DNA of 32,130 bases from Elusimicrobiota bacterium (GCA_031287735.1 JAITSO010000058.1:1-32130); one strand, 5' to 3'; shown: positions 1 through 10,149, counted from the first letter of the stretch. Notes: generated from the sequence alone by a model not told the origin. A program made the numbers and translations.

Positions 1-1866
<1,866 letters not shown>

Positions 1867-1957
1867 TTTTTTATATCTTTTACACAAACTTCCACATTTG
1901 GCTTTCTATCGTAAACCGCTTGTGATAAAAGTTAAAAGCAACACAGGAGAGAAATAG

Positions 1958-3346
1958 ATGCAGCATTTTTTTTCAGTTGTTACTTTTTTAGTAGCCGCTG
2001 CGTTGTCTTATATAGCTTTTATATTATCGAAAAAGAATAAAAAGTTACAAGCACAACTTGATTCTTTAAATGTCGACTTAGAAAAAGCAAACGTTTATAT
2101 CAATTCTTTAAAAGTAGAGATTGGCAGCCGGTCGCAGTCAAGTGTGCAATTGTTGGAATATCAAGAAAAAGAAAAATCAAAACTTGAATATGAAAACAAA
2201 AATCTGACCGATAAAATAAATGAACTTTCAAGTGAAAATGGTGAATTGAAAGCAATAAAAGAAAATCTCTCAGAAAAACTTTCAGTTCAAAAAGAAGAGT
2301 TATCACAAATGAACAAAACTTTTCAGCTACAATTTAAAGAAACAGCCTCAACTGTTTTAGATGAAAAAGCCGAAAAACTAACTGAAACCAATAAATCAGC
2401 TTTAGAAAATATCTTAAAACCTCTTTCTGAAAACATAGCTAGCTTTAAAAAGAAAGTGGAAGAAACATACGACAAAGAATCAAAGCAAAGATTTTCTCTT
2501 GAAGAAAGGGTCAAAGAGCTTGTAGAACAAACAAACAAAATCAGCAGTGAGGCAAACAATCTTGCAACCGCTTTAAAAGGTAATTCAAAAAAACAAGGCG
2601 ACTGGGGTGAAATGATTCTCGAAAGTGTGTTGCAAAATTCTGGACTTGCAAAAAATAGAGAATATTTTGTTCAAAAAAGTGTTAAAGATGAAGAAGGTAA
2701 TAGCACACGACCAGACATCACAGTAAAACTACCGGATGATAAAATTGTAATTATAGATTCTAAGGTTTCTCTTACGGATTACGAAAGGTATTCAAACAGC
2801 GATGATACTGAACAGCAAAATCTTTTTTTAAAACAACACCTGTTTTCATTGAAAAAGCACATAGATGAGTTAAGTCAGAAAAAATACGACGACAATGAGA
2901 AATCTTTAGGGTTTGTTTTACTGTTTGTTCCAATAGAACCGGCTTATTTGGCAGCAATTCAAAAAGACTGTAATCTTTGGACATACGCCTATAAAAAAGG
3001 GATAGTTTTGCTAAGTCCCACTAATTTAATAGTTTGTTTAAAGTTAATTAACGATTTGTGGAGGAAAGAGCGTCAAAACAGAAATGCTTTAGAAATTGCA
3101 AGAATAGGCGGATCGATGTTTGATAAGTTTGTAAGCTTTGTAAATGCTATTGAAACTATTGGTAAAAATATAGCAAAAACTCAAGATGTTTATAACGAGG
3201 CTCTTTCTCAGTTAAAAACGGGTAGAGGAAATTTAGTAGATAAAGCTTTAAAACTTAAAGAACTTGGAATAAACTCCAATAAAGAAATGCCATTAACGAT
3301 GATACCGTTGGAATTTACATCACAAGAGCAACAAGAAGAAACGTAA
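1958..3346 (+). CDS. rmuC: RmuC-family DNA recombination protein
   Basis: 462 residues. An N-terminal membrane segment (about residues 5-24) is followed by a long Lys/Glu-rich coiled coil (about 27-135). The RmuC domain includes the conserved GNSKKQGDWGEMILE block near residue 207, PDITVKLPDDKIVIIDSKVSL, and LGFVLLFVPIEPAYLAA. RmuC proteins belong to the PD-(D/E)XK nuclease superfamily and are linked to limiting DNA inversions and rearrangements; the exact substrate is unclear. An AGGAGA ribosome-binding site lies 6-7 bases before the ATG. The gene follows gyrB on the same strand and precedes pheA by 60 bases. The order of membrane segment, coiled coil and nuclease-like domain is usual for the family. 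Confidence 0.93.
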   Translation: MQHFFSVVTFLVAAALSYIAFILSKKNKKLQAQLDSLNVDLEKANVYINSLKVEIGSRSQSSVQLLEYQEKEKSKLEYENKNLTDKINELSSENGELKAIKENLSEKLSVQKEELSQMNKTFQLQFKETASTVLDEKAEKLTETNKSALENILKPLSENIASFKKKVEETYDKESKQRFSLEERVKELVEQTNKISSEANNLATALKGNSKKQGDWGEMILESVLQNSGLAKNREYFVQKSVKDEEGNSTRPDITVKLPDDKIVIIDSKVSLTDYERYSNSDDTEQQNLFLKQHLFSLKKHIDELSQKKYDDNEKSLGFVLLFVPIEPAYLAAIQKDCNLWTYAYKKGIVLLSPTNLIVCLKLINDLWRKERQNRNALEIARIGGSMFDKFVSFVNAIETIGKNIAKTQDVYNEALSQLKTGRGNLVDKALKLKELGINSNKEMPLTMIPLEFTSQEQQEET

Positions 3347-3406
3347 ATCAAATTTTAAAAAAAACAAACAAAAAGTCCTTTAAATAACTCTATCCAACGG
3401 AATTTT

Positions 3407-4471
3407 ATGACTTCAAAATTAACTCAAATCAGAAAATCTATTGATAAAATTGACATAGAAATCGCAAAACTTATAGGTAAAAGAGCAGGTTTAGCTTTAG
3501 ATGTTGCAAAAACAAAAAAAACGCAAAATTTAGATATTTATGCTCCTTCACGCGAAAAAGAAGTTTTAAAAAATGTCGTTTGTGCTTGCAAAGGGCAACT
3601 AAGCGAAGAAACTATAAAAAACATTTATACCGAAATTATTAGTGCTTGCAGAAATTTAGAAAATCCTATAAAAATTGCATTTTTAGGTCCATTGTCTACT
3701 TTTTCTCATCAAGCTGCTATTAAAAATTTCGGCTCAACAAATTTTTTTGTTCCAGTAGATACTCCTCAAGAAACTATTGAAGAAGTTGAATGTTTAAGAG
3801 CTGATTTTGCTGTTGTACCTATTGAAAACTCCAATGAAGGTTCCGTCAACGCAACGCTTGATAAACTTGTAGAAAGCGACCTAAAAATCTGCTCAGAAAT
3901 TAGTTTGAAAATAATACAGTGTTTCCTTGTTAAACCTGAAAATTCAAAAATTTTAAAGATTTATTCCCACCCTCATGCTATAGCTCAGTGCAAAAAATGG
4001 ATTGCAAAAAATTATCCAGATGCAGAACTTATTCCTGTTTCTTCCACATCACAAGCCGCAAAAAAAGTATCTATGGAAAGTTGTTCGGCCGCTATCGCTT
4101 CTGAAGCTGCCGCAAAAATCTACAAATTAAAAATTTTACAAAAAGGTATTCAAGACAGCCGGGAAAATTGGACGAGGTTTTTTGTTGTAGGAAAAATTTC
4201 TACAAATCCTAGCGGCAACGATAAAACAAGCTTGGTTTTTACAGTCAAAAACAAAATTGGTGCACTTTACGAAATACTCGGGATTTTTAACAAAAATAAG
4301 GTGGACTTAACAAAAATAGAATCACGCCCTACGAAAAAGAAAGCTTGGGAATATATGTTTTTTGTAGATTTTAACGGACATATTAAAGACAAAAATATAG
4401 CTAAAACATTAGAAAGTTTAGGTAAATTTTGTGTTTTTGTAAAAAGTTTGGGAAGTTATTCTAAGGGATGA
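3407..4471 (+). CDS. pheA: Bifunctional chorismate mutase / prephenate dehydratase (P-protein)
   Basis: 354 residues, converting chorismate to prephenate and then phenylpyruvate in phenylalanine biosynthesis. Three domains are visible in order. An AroQ-type chorismate mutase (about 1-85) has IRKSIDKIDIEIAKLIGKR and SREKEVL. The prephenate dehydratase domain (about 93-265) has GPLSTFSHQAA, PIENSNEGSVNATLD and the catalytic-type TRFFVVG near residue 255. A C-terminal ACT regulatory domain (about 272-350) has GALYEILGIFNKNKVDL and the ESRP phenylalanine-binding motif near residue 305, so feedback inhibition by phenylalanine is expected from family knowledge. The length fits the P-protein. It is the last plus-strand gene before a convergent spacer with purM. 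No strong ribosome-binding site is obvious before the ATG. Confidence 0.96.
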   Translation: MTSKLTQIRKSIDKIDIEIAKLIGKRAGLALDVAKTKKTQNLDIYAPSREKEVLKNVVCACKGQLSEETIKNIYTEIISACRNLENPIKIAFLGPLSTFSHQAAIKNFGSTNFFVPVDTPQETIEEVECLRADFAVVPIENSNEGSVNATLDKLVESDLKICSEISLKIIQCFLVKPENSKILKIYSHPHAIAQCKKWIAKNYPDAELIPVSSTSQAAKKVSMESCSAAIASEAAAKIYKLKILQKGIQDSRENWTRFFVVGKISTNPSGNDKTSLVFTVKNKIGALYEILGIFNKNKVDLTKIESRPTKKKAWEYMFFVDFNGHIKDKNIAKTLESLGKFCVFVKSLGSYSKG

Positions 4472-4623
4472 AACTATTTTAACCTACGAAAGAAAAGAAA
4501 ACAAAGATTCCACACGTTGACTAAAAACGAAGCACAAAAAATATAATGTCTTACTTATTTTCACAGCGAAGTATAAAAAATTCATCTACATAAATCTACC
4601 AAAATAAAAATTTGACAACATTA

Positions 4624-4644
4624 CAAGCTTTGCATATAAGCTTG
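4624..4644. other. Inverted repeat downstream of purM, possible weak terminator
   Basis: A perfect 7-base inverted repeat (CAAGCTT, 7-base loop, AAGCTTG) sits in the convergent pheA/purM spacer, just past the purM stop. It lacks an immediate T-run in either direction, so a terminator role is only possible. The rest of the 185-base spacer shows nothing recognisable. Confidence 0.3.
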
Positions 4645-4656
4645 CCCTGCACAGCG

Positions 4657-5616
4657 TTAAACGATTTCAACCTTATTGTTGCCTTTTTTGATATACCCTA
4701 TCGTTTTTGCACCTTTAAAAAATTTCTCAATTTCCAAAGCTACTTGAGGTCTAACTATCAATACCATACCTATTCCCATGTTTAAAGTTCTATAAATATC
4801 TGCATCTGGTACACTGCCTTTTTTCTGAATAATTTTAAAAATTTCTGGAACTTCCCAAGATTTTTTTTCAACAACCGCTTTCAAGCCTTTTGGCAAGACT
4901 CTTGCAATTTTATCGTAAAAACTTCCACCTGTGATATGTGCAATTCCTGTTATATTTTGCTGATTAGAGTTAAATTTATCTATAGATTTCAATATATTTT
5001 TAACATAAATTATAGTTGGAGCCAGCAATTCTTTAGAATACATTTTCAATTCACGCTCATTAAAAACCTTTCGTATTAAAGAATATCCATTGGAATGAGG
5101 ACCGCTTGAATGCAAGCCTACCAAAACATCGTCTTTTTTTATGTTTTTCCCAGTTATTTCTTTTCCTTTTTTAATAATTCCCACTGAAAAACCTGCTAAA
5201 TCATATTCTCCATCATTGTAGAACCCTGGCATTTCGGCAGTTTCTCCACCTATCAGCTGGGAACCAGAAACCTGGCAACCTTTTATTATGCCACTTATTA
5301 CTTCCTGCGCTTGCAAAATTTTTAACTTTCCACAAGCAAAATAATCCAAAAAGAAAAGTGGTTTTGCCCCCACACATACTATATCATTAACATTCATAGC
5401 AACTAAATCTATTCCAATAGTGTCATGCTTGTTGTTGAGAAAAGCAAGCTTTAATTTCGTACCAACACCATCTGTAGAGCTCACAAGGTTATAATCAGTT
5501 TTATCAATAGGAAACAAAGAGCCAAAACCTCCTATTTTTGGCAATTTTTTCTTAATTCTCTTAATGAACTCATTGCTATTTTTTATATTCACTCCAGATT
5601 TTGCGTAAGTAATCAC
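4657..5616 (-). CDS. purM: Phosphoribosylformylglycinamidine cyclo-ligase (AIR synthetase)
   Basis: Fifth step of purine synthesis: ATP-dependent closure of FGAM to AIR. I place the start at the GTG at 5616, giving 319 residues beginning V/M-ITYAKSGVNI as in the family. A strong GGAGG lies 6 bases upstream. The in-frame ATG 27 bases further up sits in the tail of the cold-shock gene terminator and has no ribosome-binding site. Motifs include DGVGTKLKLAF, AMNVNDIVCVGAKPLFFLDY, GGETAEMPGFY, HSSGPHSNGYSL and ITGGSFYDKIARVLP. It follows the cold-shock gene on the minus strand across a strong terminator, so it probably depends on read-through or on a promoter I could not identify. A short UCCAA/UUGGA hairpin overlaps its ribosome-binding site. 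Confidence 0.95.
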   Translation of the reverse strand: MITYAKSGVNIKNSNEFIKRIKKKLPKIGGFGSLFPIDKTDYNLVSSTDGVGTKLKLAFLNNKHDTIGIDLVAMNVNDIVCVGAKPLFFLDYFACGKLKILQAQEVISGIIKGCQVSGSQLIGGETAEMPGFYNDGEYDLAGFSVGIIKKGKEITGKNIKKDDVLVGLHSSGPHSNGYSLIRKVFNERELKMYSKELLAPTIIYVKNILKSIDKFNSNQQNITGIAHITGGSFYDKIARVLPKGLKAVVEKKSWEVPEIFKIIQKKGSVPDADIYRTLNMGIGMVLIVRPQVALEIEKFFKGAKTIGYIKKGNNKVEIV

Positions 5617-5643
5617 AAAAAACCTCCAAATTGAATTGGACAT

Positions 5644-5692
5644 AAAAAAAACAAAACCCCAAAGTCGATAATAAGACTTTGAGGCTTTGTTT
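5644..5692 (-). terminator. Rho-independent terminator of the cold-shock gene
   Basis: On the minus strand, an 18-base stem (5675-5692 pairing with 5649-5666, two G-U pairs, 8-base loop) is followed by a run of T. It begins 12 bases past the cold-shock gene stop. The T-run ends at the upstream ATG of the purM frame, which argues against that ATG as the purM start. Confidence 0.85.
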
Positions 5693-5704
5693 AAAAGATC
5701 CAGG

Positions 5705-5911
5705 TTAGCTTATTTTTTTTATGTTTGCTGCTTTCGGACCTTTATCCGAATCTACAATTTCAAACTCCACTGCATCACCTTCAGCCAAAGATTTAAAACC
5801 ATCAGACTGAATAGAAGAATAATGAGCGAAAACATCACCTGACCCGTCGTCATTGGAGATAAATCCATAACCTTTTTGGTCATTAAACCACTTCACTTTA
5901 CCCTGTGCCAT
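5705..5911 (-). CDS. csp: Cold-shock domain protein (CspA family)
   Basis: 68 residues making one cold-shock domain: a five-stranded beta barrel that binds single-stranded RNA and DNA and acts as an RNA chaperone. RNP1 ([10 protein letters not shown]) and RNP2 (DVFAHYSSI) are intact, preceded by [14 protein letters not shown] lies upstream of the ATG. The gene has its own promoter (5999-6027) and terminator (5644-5692), so it is probably monocistronic. The 5' leader of about 80 bases is moderately structured (a CGAGG/CCTCG pairing), as is common for cold-regulated leaders, but the sequence alone does not show cold induction. Confidence 0.95.
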   Translation of the reverse strand: MAQGKVKWFNDQKGYGFISNDDGSGDVFAHYSSIQSDGFKSLAEGDAVEFEIVDSDKGPKAANIKKIS

Positions 5912-5998
5912 TACTACAACTCCTTGTTCTTTAAATTGCCCGCTTTATTCGCGAGGCATTACATCAAATCGACCTCGTCACCCTCTACACCGGCAGCG

Positions 5999-6027
5999 AT
6001 TCTACAAAATAGATTTATAAAAGTCAA
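5999..6027 (-). promoter_or_regulatory. Sigma-70 promoter for the cold-shock gene
   Basis: On the minus strand, TTGACT (6022-6027), a 17-base spacer and TAGAAT (5999-6004) give near-consensus -35 and -10 boxes. The expected start of transcription is near 5992, giving a leader of about 80 bases before the csp ATG at 5911. Confidence 0.75.
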
Positions 6028-6136
6028 GCACTTGGATAGCTTTTTGTTCTCTTGATAAAATCCCACCACGCATACCATCATATCACACATAACAAAAGCA
6101 AAAGTTTTAGTTTTTTTTTGAAGTCCAAATCTACTT

Positions 6137-6853
6137 CTACTGCACCGCTGTCCTCATTTCTGCATTATCCAAATTACATTTTTCTTTTGTAGGGATAGCA
6201 TACAAAACCAGCATAACAATGGTCCCAACTACAGGCAACAAGAAAAGCAATTGCCACCAACCAGACATGTTGATGTCATGCAGCCTTCTTGCACCAATAG
6301 CAAATGTGGGAACAGCGATTAATATTGGGTATATCCTTGAAGTTAGCATTCCAATGTTATCTACATTCGCAGCTATTGCACTTACTGCAATAGCAACCAA
6401 AATATTGATCAAATAAAATATCCAAAACGGTTTCCTTGAAACGCAACCGTTAAAGTTTGAATAGTGCTTTGTAATCACATTCCAAAAATATTCTACAAAA
6501 ATTTTAAATACCTCCTGCGTTTTCCAAAAATTGTTTTTTTCTTTACTAGGAATAGCAAACAAAATCATTAAAACAATAAGTCCAAACACAGGTACGATAA
6601 ATAGCAATTGCCACCAACCAGACATATTGATGTCATGTAGTCTTCTAGCACCAATAGCAAAAGAAGGAAGTGCAACCAATATCATATACAATTCATACAC
6701 CTGCGGAATTCCAGACAAAAAAGTTATTATAAAAGCAAACAAAATATTAAACAGGTAAAACAACAAAAACTGTTTCCTTGAAGCACAGCCACTAAAATCT
6801 ACATACTGCTTCGTAACTACATTAAAAAAATACTCTACAAAAAATCTTTTCAT
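6137..6853 (-). CDS. DUF805 membrane protein with two tandem DUF805 domains
   Basis: 238 residues made of two copies of the DUF805 (YhaH/YhaI-type) inner-membrane domain: about 1-112 and 117-232. Each copy starts with FVEYFxNVxTKxY and GCxSRK, has several hydrophobic membrane segments, and contains the identical core IGARRLHDINMSGWWQLLF followed by AIPxKEK. The cores also match at DNA level with few differences, 357 bases apart (near 6246 and 6603), which points to an in-frame duplication. AAGGAG precedes the ATG. The function of DUF805 is not known. It lies between the cold-shock promoter and dcd on the same strand, without obvious functional links. Confidence 0.88.
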   Translation of the reverse strand: MKRFFVEYFFNVVTKQYVDFSGCASRKQFLLFYLFNILFAFIITFLSGIPQVYELYMILVALPSFAIGARRLHDINMSGWWQLLFIVPVFGLIVLMILFAIPSKEKNNFWKTQEVFKIFVEYFWNVITKHYSNFNGCVSRKPFWIFYLINILVAIAVSAIAANVDNIGMLTSRIYPILIAVPTFAIGARRLHDINMSGWWQLLFLLPVVGTIVMLVLYAIPTKEKCNLDNAEMRTAVQ

Positions 6854-6884
6854 AATATCTCCTTATGCTTCTGCCTACGTTGGT

Positions 6885-7472
6885 CTAAATTTTTGCAAAG
6901 GCTATGTTTTTTTGATTATTGTATTTGCCTTTTCTATCAGAATAAGAAACTTCACAAACATCATCCGATTGTAGAAACAAAACCTGAGCAATACCTTCAT
7001 TAGTATAAATTTTAACTGGGATATTGTTTATATTTGATATTGCAAGAGTTACAAAACCCTCCCACTCAGGCTCAAGAGGTGTTATGTTCACAACAATACC
7101 ACAACGTGCGTACGTGGATTTTCCAAAAGATATTGCGAGAACATCTCTGGGTATATTAAAATATTCTATACTTCTTCCAAGCACCGTTGAATTAGGGTAC
7201 ACAGTTATAAAATCTATAACCTGAAGTTTTTCAAAAAAGCTTTCACAAGAATTCTTCGGGTCTAATACGCTACCATCCGGCAATTTACTCATGACCATAA
7301 ACTCATCGGACAAACGCATATCGTACCCATAAGACGAAGTGCCAAATGAAACAATTTTTTTCAAGCCGCACGAATTTTTATGTTGCACTTCTCTAATTTG
7401 CGTTTGGCAAAAAGGCGATATCATTCCTCTTTCTGTAGACATTTTTTTTATCCACTTATCGTTTTTAAGCAT
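6885..7472 (-). CDS. dcd: dCTP deaminase-like protein (expected catalytic Glu replaced by Ala)
   Basis: 195 residues of the dCTP deaminase family, which makes dUTP for thymidylate synthesis. I choose the ATG at 7472, with GAGGA 5 bases upstream, because MLKNDKWIKKM aligns with the family start; the frame continues 20 codons upstream without support. Recognised motifs: GTSSYGYDMRLSDEF, DPKN, GKSTYARCGIVVNITPLEPEWEG, and CEVSYSDRKGKY near the end. Oddity: the family has VTLEFSN, where the Glu is the general base (E138 in E. coli). Here the sequence reads VTLAISN, with Ala144 encoded by GCA at 7043-7041. The enzyme may be inactive or altered; family membership is clear. Confidence 0.9.
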   Translation of the reverse strand: MLKNDKWIKKMSTERGMISPFCQTQIREVQHKNSCGLKKIVSFGTSSYGYDMRLSDEFMVMSKLPDGSVLDPKNSCESFFEKLQVIDFITVYPNSTVLGRSIEYFNIPRDVLAISFGKSTYARCGIVVNITPLEPEWEGFVTLAISNINNIPVKIYTNEGIAQVLFLQSDDVCEVSYSDRKGKYNNQKNIAFAKI

Positions 7473-7629
7473 TTTTTCCTCAAACGTTTTTGCAAAAAAA
7501 TAATTTTTTGTAAATTTCAAAAATATTTTCACTGTATTCTAACGAAAGACCATTACCTGCTATTTTATCTCTCTAAAATCGCTCATAATAGGTTGCCAAC
7601 GTCACTATTGCACATTTAAAATCATCCAC

Positions 7630-7692
7630 TTACCAAACCAATTGACCGATTACTTCTAATTTTCCACCATCAATGTGCTTTGATATTAGCAT
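7630..7692 (-). other. Possible gene remnant or tiny ORF between purC and dcd
   Basis: The 275-base purC/dcd spacer holds a 20-codon frame (ATG at 7692, stop at 7630). Its product, MLISKHIDGGKLEVIGQLVW, and the codons before and after it look protein-like, with stops interrupting. I do not recognise a family. It may be a decayed gene or chance. Nothing else stands out in the spacer. Confidence 0.2.
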
Positions 7693-7747
7693 AATTTTGT
7701 TATATCCATCATTTTTATCAAAGTTGTATAATTGGGTTAATTAAAAT

Positions 7748-8659
7748 TTACAGGATCCTTTCATCTGTTAACTTTTCGTAGATATTGTCATATTTTTTCA
7801 ATATTTCCTCTACAATTTCATTAGGAAGTTCTGGCACCGGAGGCAATTTATCCCACCCGATTTGCTCCAAATAATCGCGAACATACTGCTTATCCAAACT
7901 ATTTTGCGGTTTTCCGTCTTCGTATTTTGAAACTTCCCAAAACCTAGAAGAATCTGGAGTAAAAACTTCATCAATCAGAATAATTTTATCGCCACAAAAA
8001 CCGAATTCAAGTTTAGTATCAGCCAAAATTATACCTCTATCAAACACATAATCGCTTACTTTTTTGTAAAGCTCGATTGAAAAGTTTGAGAGATTTTCAG
8101 CAGTATTTTTTCCAACTCTTTTTACCATTTCTTCAAAAGAAATATTTTCGTCGTGCTTTCCGTTTTCTTCCTTGCTTGAAGGAGTGAAAATCGGTTCAGG
8201 AATTTTAGAAGATTCCCTTAAACCTCTCGGCAACCTTACTGCACAAACAGTCTCTGACTTTTGATATTCTTTCCAACCAGAACCTGCTAAGTACCCCCTT
8301 ACAACACATTCTATATTTATGCGTTCAGCTTTTTTTACAAGCATTGACCTATCACGCAAACAATCGTATTTTTTTAATTCCACCGGAAAATCATCAAAAT
8401 TTCCACTTATTATGTGATTTGGAACAATATCTTTTACAAAATCGAACCAAAACATTGAAAGCTTATGTAAAATTTTTCCTTTATTTGGAATCAAAGTTGG
8501 AATAACATAATCAAACGCCGATATTCTATCAGATGCAACAATCAAATAGTCTTTTCTAAAAGAATAAACGTCACGAACCTTTCCACTACGAATCAAAGGC
8601 AAGTCTATTTTTTGTCCTTGAAAACCCATTTGTATCGCTTTCCTCCAATTCGTAATCAT
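7748..8659 (-). CDS. purC: SAICAR synthetase (phosphoribosylaminoimidazole-succinocarboxamide synthase)
   Basis: 303 residues, joining aspartate to CAIR with ATP in purine synthesis. Motifs: RSGKVRDVYSF, SDRISAFDYVIPTLIPNKG, CVVRGYLAGSGWKEYQ, PEPIFTPSSKEENGKHDENI, ADTKLEFGF and LIDEVFTPDSSRFW. It is the longer PurC type, with a C-terminal extension (about 245-303) after DSSRFW. The ATG at 8659 overlaps the dnaA stop (ATGA), implying translational coupling. A second in-frame ATG at 8629 has GGAGG 12 bases upstream and could be the real start (293 residues). Being co-transcribed behind dnaA is unusual. Confidence 0.95.
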   Translation of the reverse strand: MITNWRKAIQMGFQGQKIDLPLIRSGKVRDVYSFRKDYLIVASDRISAFDYVIPTLIPNKGKILHKLSMFWFDFVKDIVPNHIISGNFDDFPVELKKYDCLRDRSMLVKKAERINIECVVRGYLAGSGWKEYQKSETVCAVRLPRGLRESSKIPEPIFTPSSKEENGKHDENISFEEMVKRVGKNTAENLSNFSIELYKKVSDYVFDRGIILADTKLEFGFCGDKIILIDEVFTPDSSRFWEVSKYEDGKPQNSLDKQYVRDYLEQIGWDKLPPVPELPNEIVEEILKKYDNIYEKLTDERIL

Positions 8660-10014
8660 TCATGATTTTTAATTTTTTTTATTATTCCGTTGATTTTAGC
8701 ATTAAAGTATGGATCAGACGTAACCTTTTCTTTTATTTTATCGCAAGCATACATAACCGTAGCATGGTCTCTTCCACCAAACATTTCTCCAATTTTATTT
8801 GTTGAAAATTCATCAACAAGTGTTCTTGCCAAATACATAGCAATTTGACGGGGAAAAGCAATTGCATCAGTACGCCTTTTAGATTTCATATCTTTAAAAT
8901 CTATATTAAACTCATTGGCAACAATTTTTTGAATGGTTTCCACAGATATGTTTTTCCCATCTTCATTCCTTACTATGTCTTTTAATATATTTTTTGCGGT
9001 ATCAACATTTAGCGGAACGTTTGAATACAATGCCAGCGCCGCAATTTTTATAAGACAACCCTCAAGTTGTCTAATGTTTGATTTAACGTTTGTAGCAATA
9101 TAGATAATAACATCGTCTGGAATAAATAGCTTTTCGTCTTGAGCCTTTTTTCTTAAAATTGCAATTCTTGTTTCCAGGTCTGGCGGCTGAATGTCTGCCA
9201 AACATCCCCATTCAAAACGCGATATTATCCTTTCTTCAACTTTTTCAAGGTCCTTAGGCGGTCTGTCAGAAGACAAAACAATCTGTTTTTTCGAATTAAA
9301 AAGATCATTAAACATATTAAAAAATTCTTCTTGTGAACCCTCTTTTTTCATTAAAAATTGTATGTCGTCAACCAAAATACAGTCCAATTTTCTATATTTT
9401 CTTTTAAATTCTGAAGTTCTGTGTGATGCTATAGACTCTACGAATTCATTTACAAAAGTCTCGCAAGTAACATACAAAACTCTTAACTTTGGCATAAGCT
9501 GTTTTACACAATTGCCTATCGCATGCAATAAATGTGTTTTTCCAAGTCCCACACCGCTGTAAATAAATAAAGGGTTAAATTGTTTTCCAGGATTTTTGGC
9601 AACAGCTTCAGAACATCCACAAGCAAATCTATTTGAAGCACCGATTACAAAATTAGAAAAGAGATATCTTGGATTTACTTGATCGTTTGGTAAGTGTGCA
9701 AATACTTGCGGAAAAGTTTCTACCTCAATAGTTTCTTCAGTGTTTTTTATTAATTCTGGTATATTTTCCTGTGCTTTAAACTCTAATATCACTTTTTTTC
9801 CACAAGAATTAGACAAAATTTCTTCGATATCGCTTTGCTGATTATCTCTAACCCATTGAGAAAAGTAATCGTTAGGTACACTTATACAGAATATATTGTC
9901 TTCAAACGACAGTGGTTTTAAAGGCGAAAACCACAGATTGTATTTCTCTTGACCTATAGAATTTTTAACCTTATCCACAACTGCTTGCCACAAATTAGAA
10001 GCAACTTCAGACAT
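8656..10014 (-). CDS. dnaA: Chromosomal replication initiator protein DnaA
   Basis: 452 residues with all four domains. Domain I is at the N-terminus (LWQAVVDKVKNSIGQEKYNLWF), followed by a short linker. The AAA+ domain starts near residue 110 (NPRYLFSNFVIG), with Walker A GVGLGKTHLL (Lys159), Walker B CILVDDIQFL and arginine-finger region ISRFEWG. The C-terminal DNA-binding domain carries the DnaA signature GGRDHATVMYACDKI. GGAGGG lies a few bases before the ATG. A promoter candidate lies at 10121-10149, and an exact DnaA box lies inside the leader (10027-10035), which suggests autoregulation. The stop overlaps the purC start. The gene is intact. gyrB lies about 8 kb away; dnaN is not in the window. 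Confidence 0.98.
   Translation of the reverse strand: MSEVASNLWQAVVDKVKNSIGQEKYNLWFSPLKPLSFEDNIFCISVPNDYFSQWVRDNQQSDIEEILSNSCGKKVILEFKAQENIPELIKNTEETIEVETFPQVFAHLPNDQVNPRYLFSNFVIGASNRFACGCSEAVAKNPGKQFNPLFIYSGVGLGKTHLLHAIGNCVKQLMPKLRVLYVTCETFVNEFVESIASHRTSEFKRKYRKLDCILVDDIQFLMKKEGSQEEFFNMFNDLFNSKKQIVLSSDRPPKDLEKVEERIISRFEWGCLADIQPPDLETRIAILRKKAQDEKLFIPDDVIIYIATNVKSNIRQLEGCLIKIAALALYSNVPLNVDTAKNILKDIVRNEDGKNISVETIQKIVANEFNIDFKDMKSKRRTDAIAFPRQIAMYLARTLVDEFSTNKIGEMFGGRDHATVMYACDKIKEKVTSDPYFNAKINGIIKKIKNHE
9971..9979 (+). promoter_or_regulatory. DnaA box (inside the dnaA 5' coding region)
   Basis: An exact TTATCCACA, the high-affinity DnaA box, reading on the plus strand within the first codons of dnaA. 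It is 56 bases from the next exact box, in the same orientation. Confidence 0.6.
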
Positions 10015-10026
10015 AACCCTCCATCG

Positions 10027-10035
10027 TTATCCACA
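10027..10035 (+). promoter_or_regulatory. DnaA box in the dnaA leader
   Basis: An exact TTATCCACA lies 12 bases upstream of the dnaA start codon, between the predicted promoter and the ribosome-binding site. This is a suitable place for both origin function and repression of dnaA by its own product. Confidence 0.75.
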
Positions 10036-10120
10036 AGATGTAATGCTCCGCAATACTTGACGTAGTTTTAATATAAAAAATCCATATTTTTTGTAATTCC
10101 TTCCTAAAAACACGAGGTGG

Positions 10121-10149
10121 AGTGTATTTTTTTTTATATTTTTTGTCAA
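10121..10149 (-). promoter_or_regulatory. Predicted dnaA promoter
   Basis: On the minus strand, TTGACA (10144-10149), a 17-base A-rich spacer and TACACT (10121-10126). The -35 is consensus and the -10 matches four of six bases. The leader to the dnaA ATG would be about 100 bases and contains the DnaA box. Confidence 0.6.

Noticed and set aside
9191-9562. 123-residue plus-strand frame inside dnaA
   Set aside because: It is a shadow of the conserved dnaA AAA+ coding sequence, with no recognisable domain.
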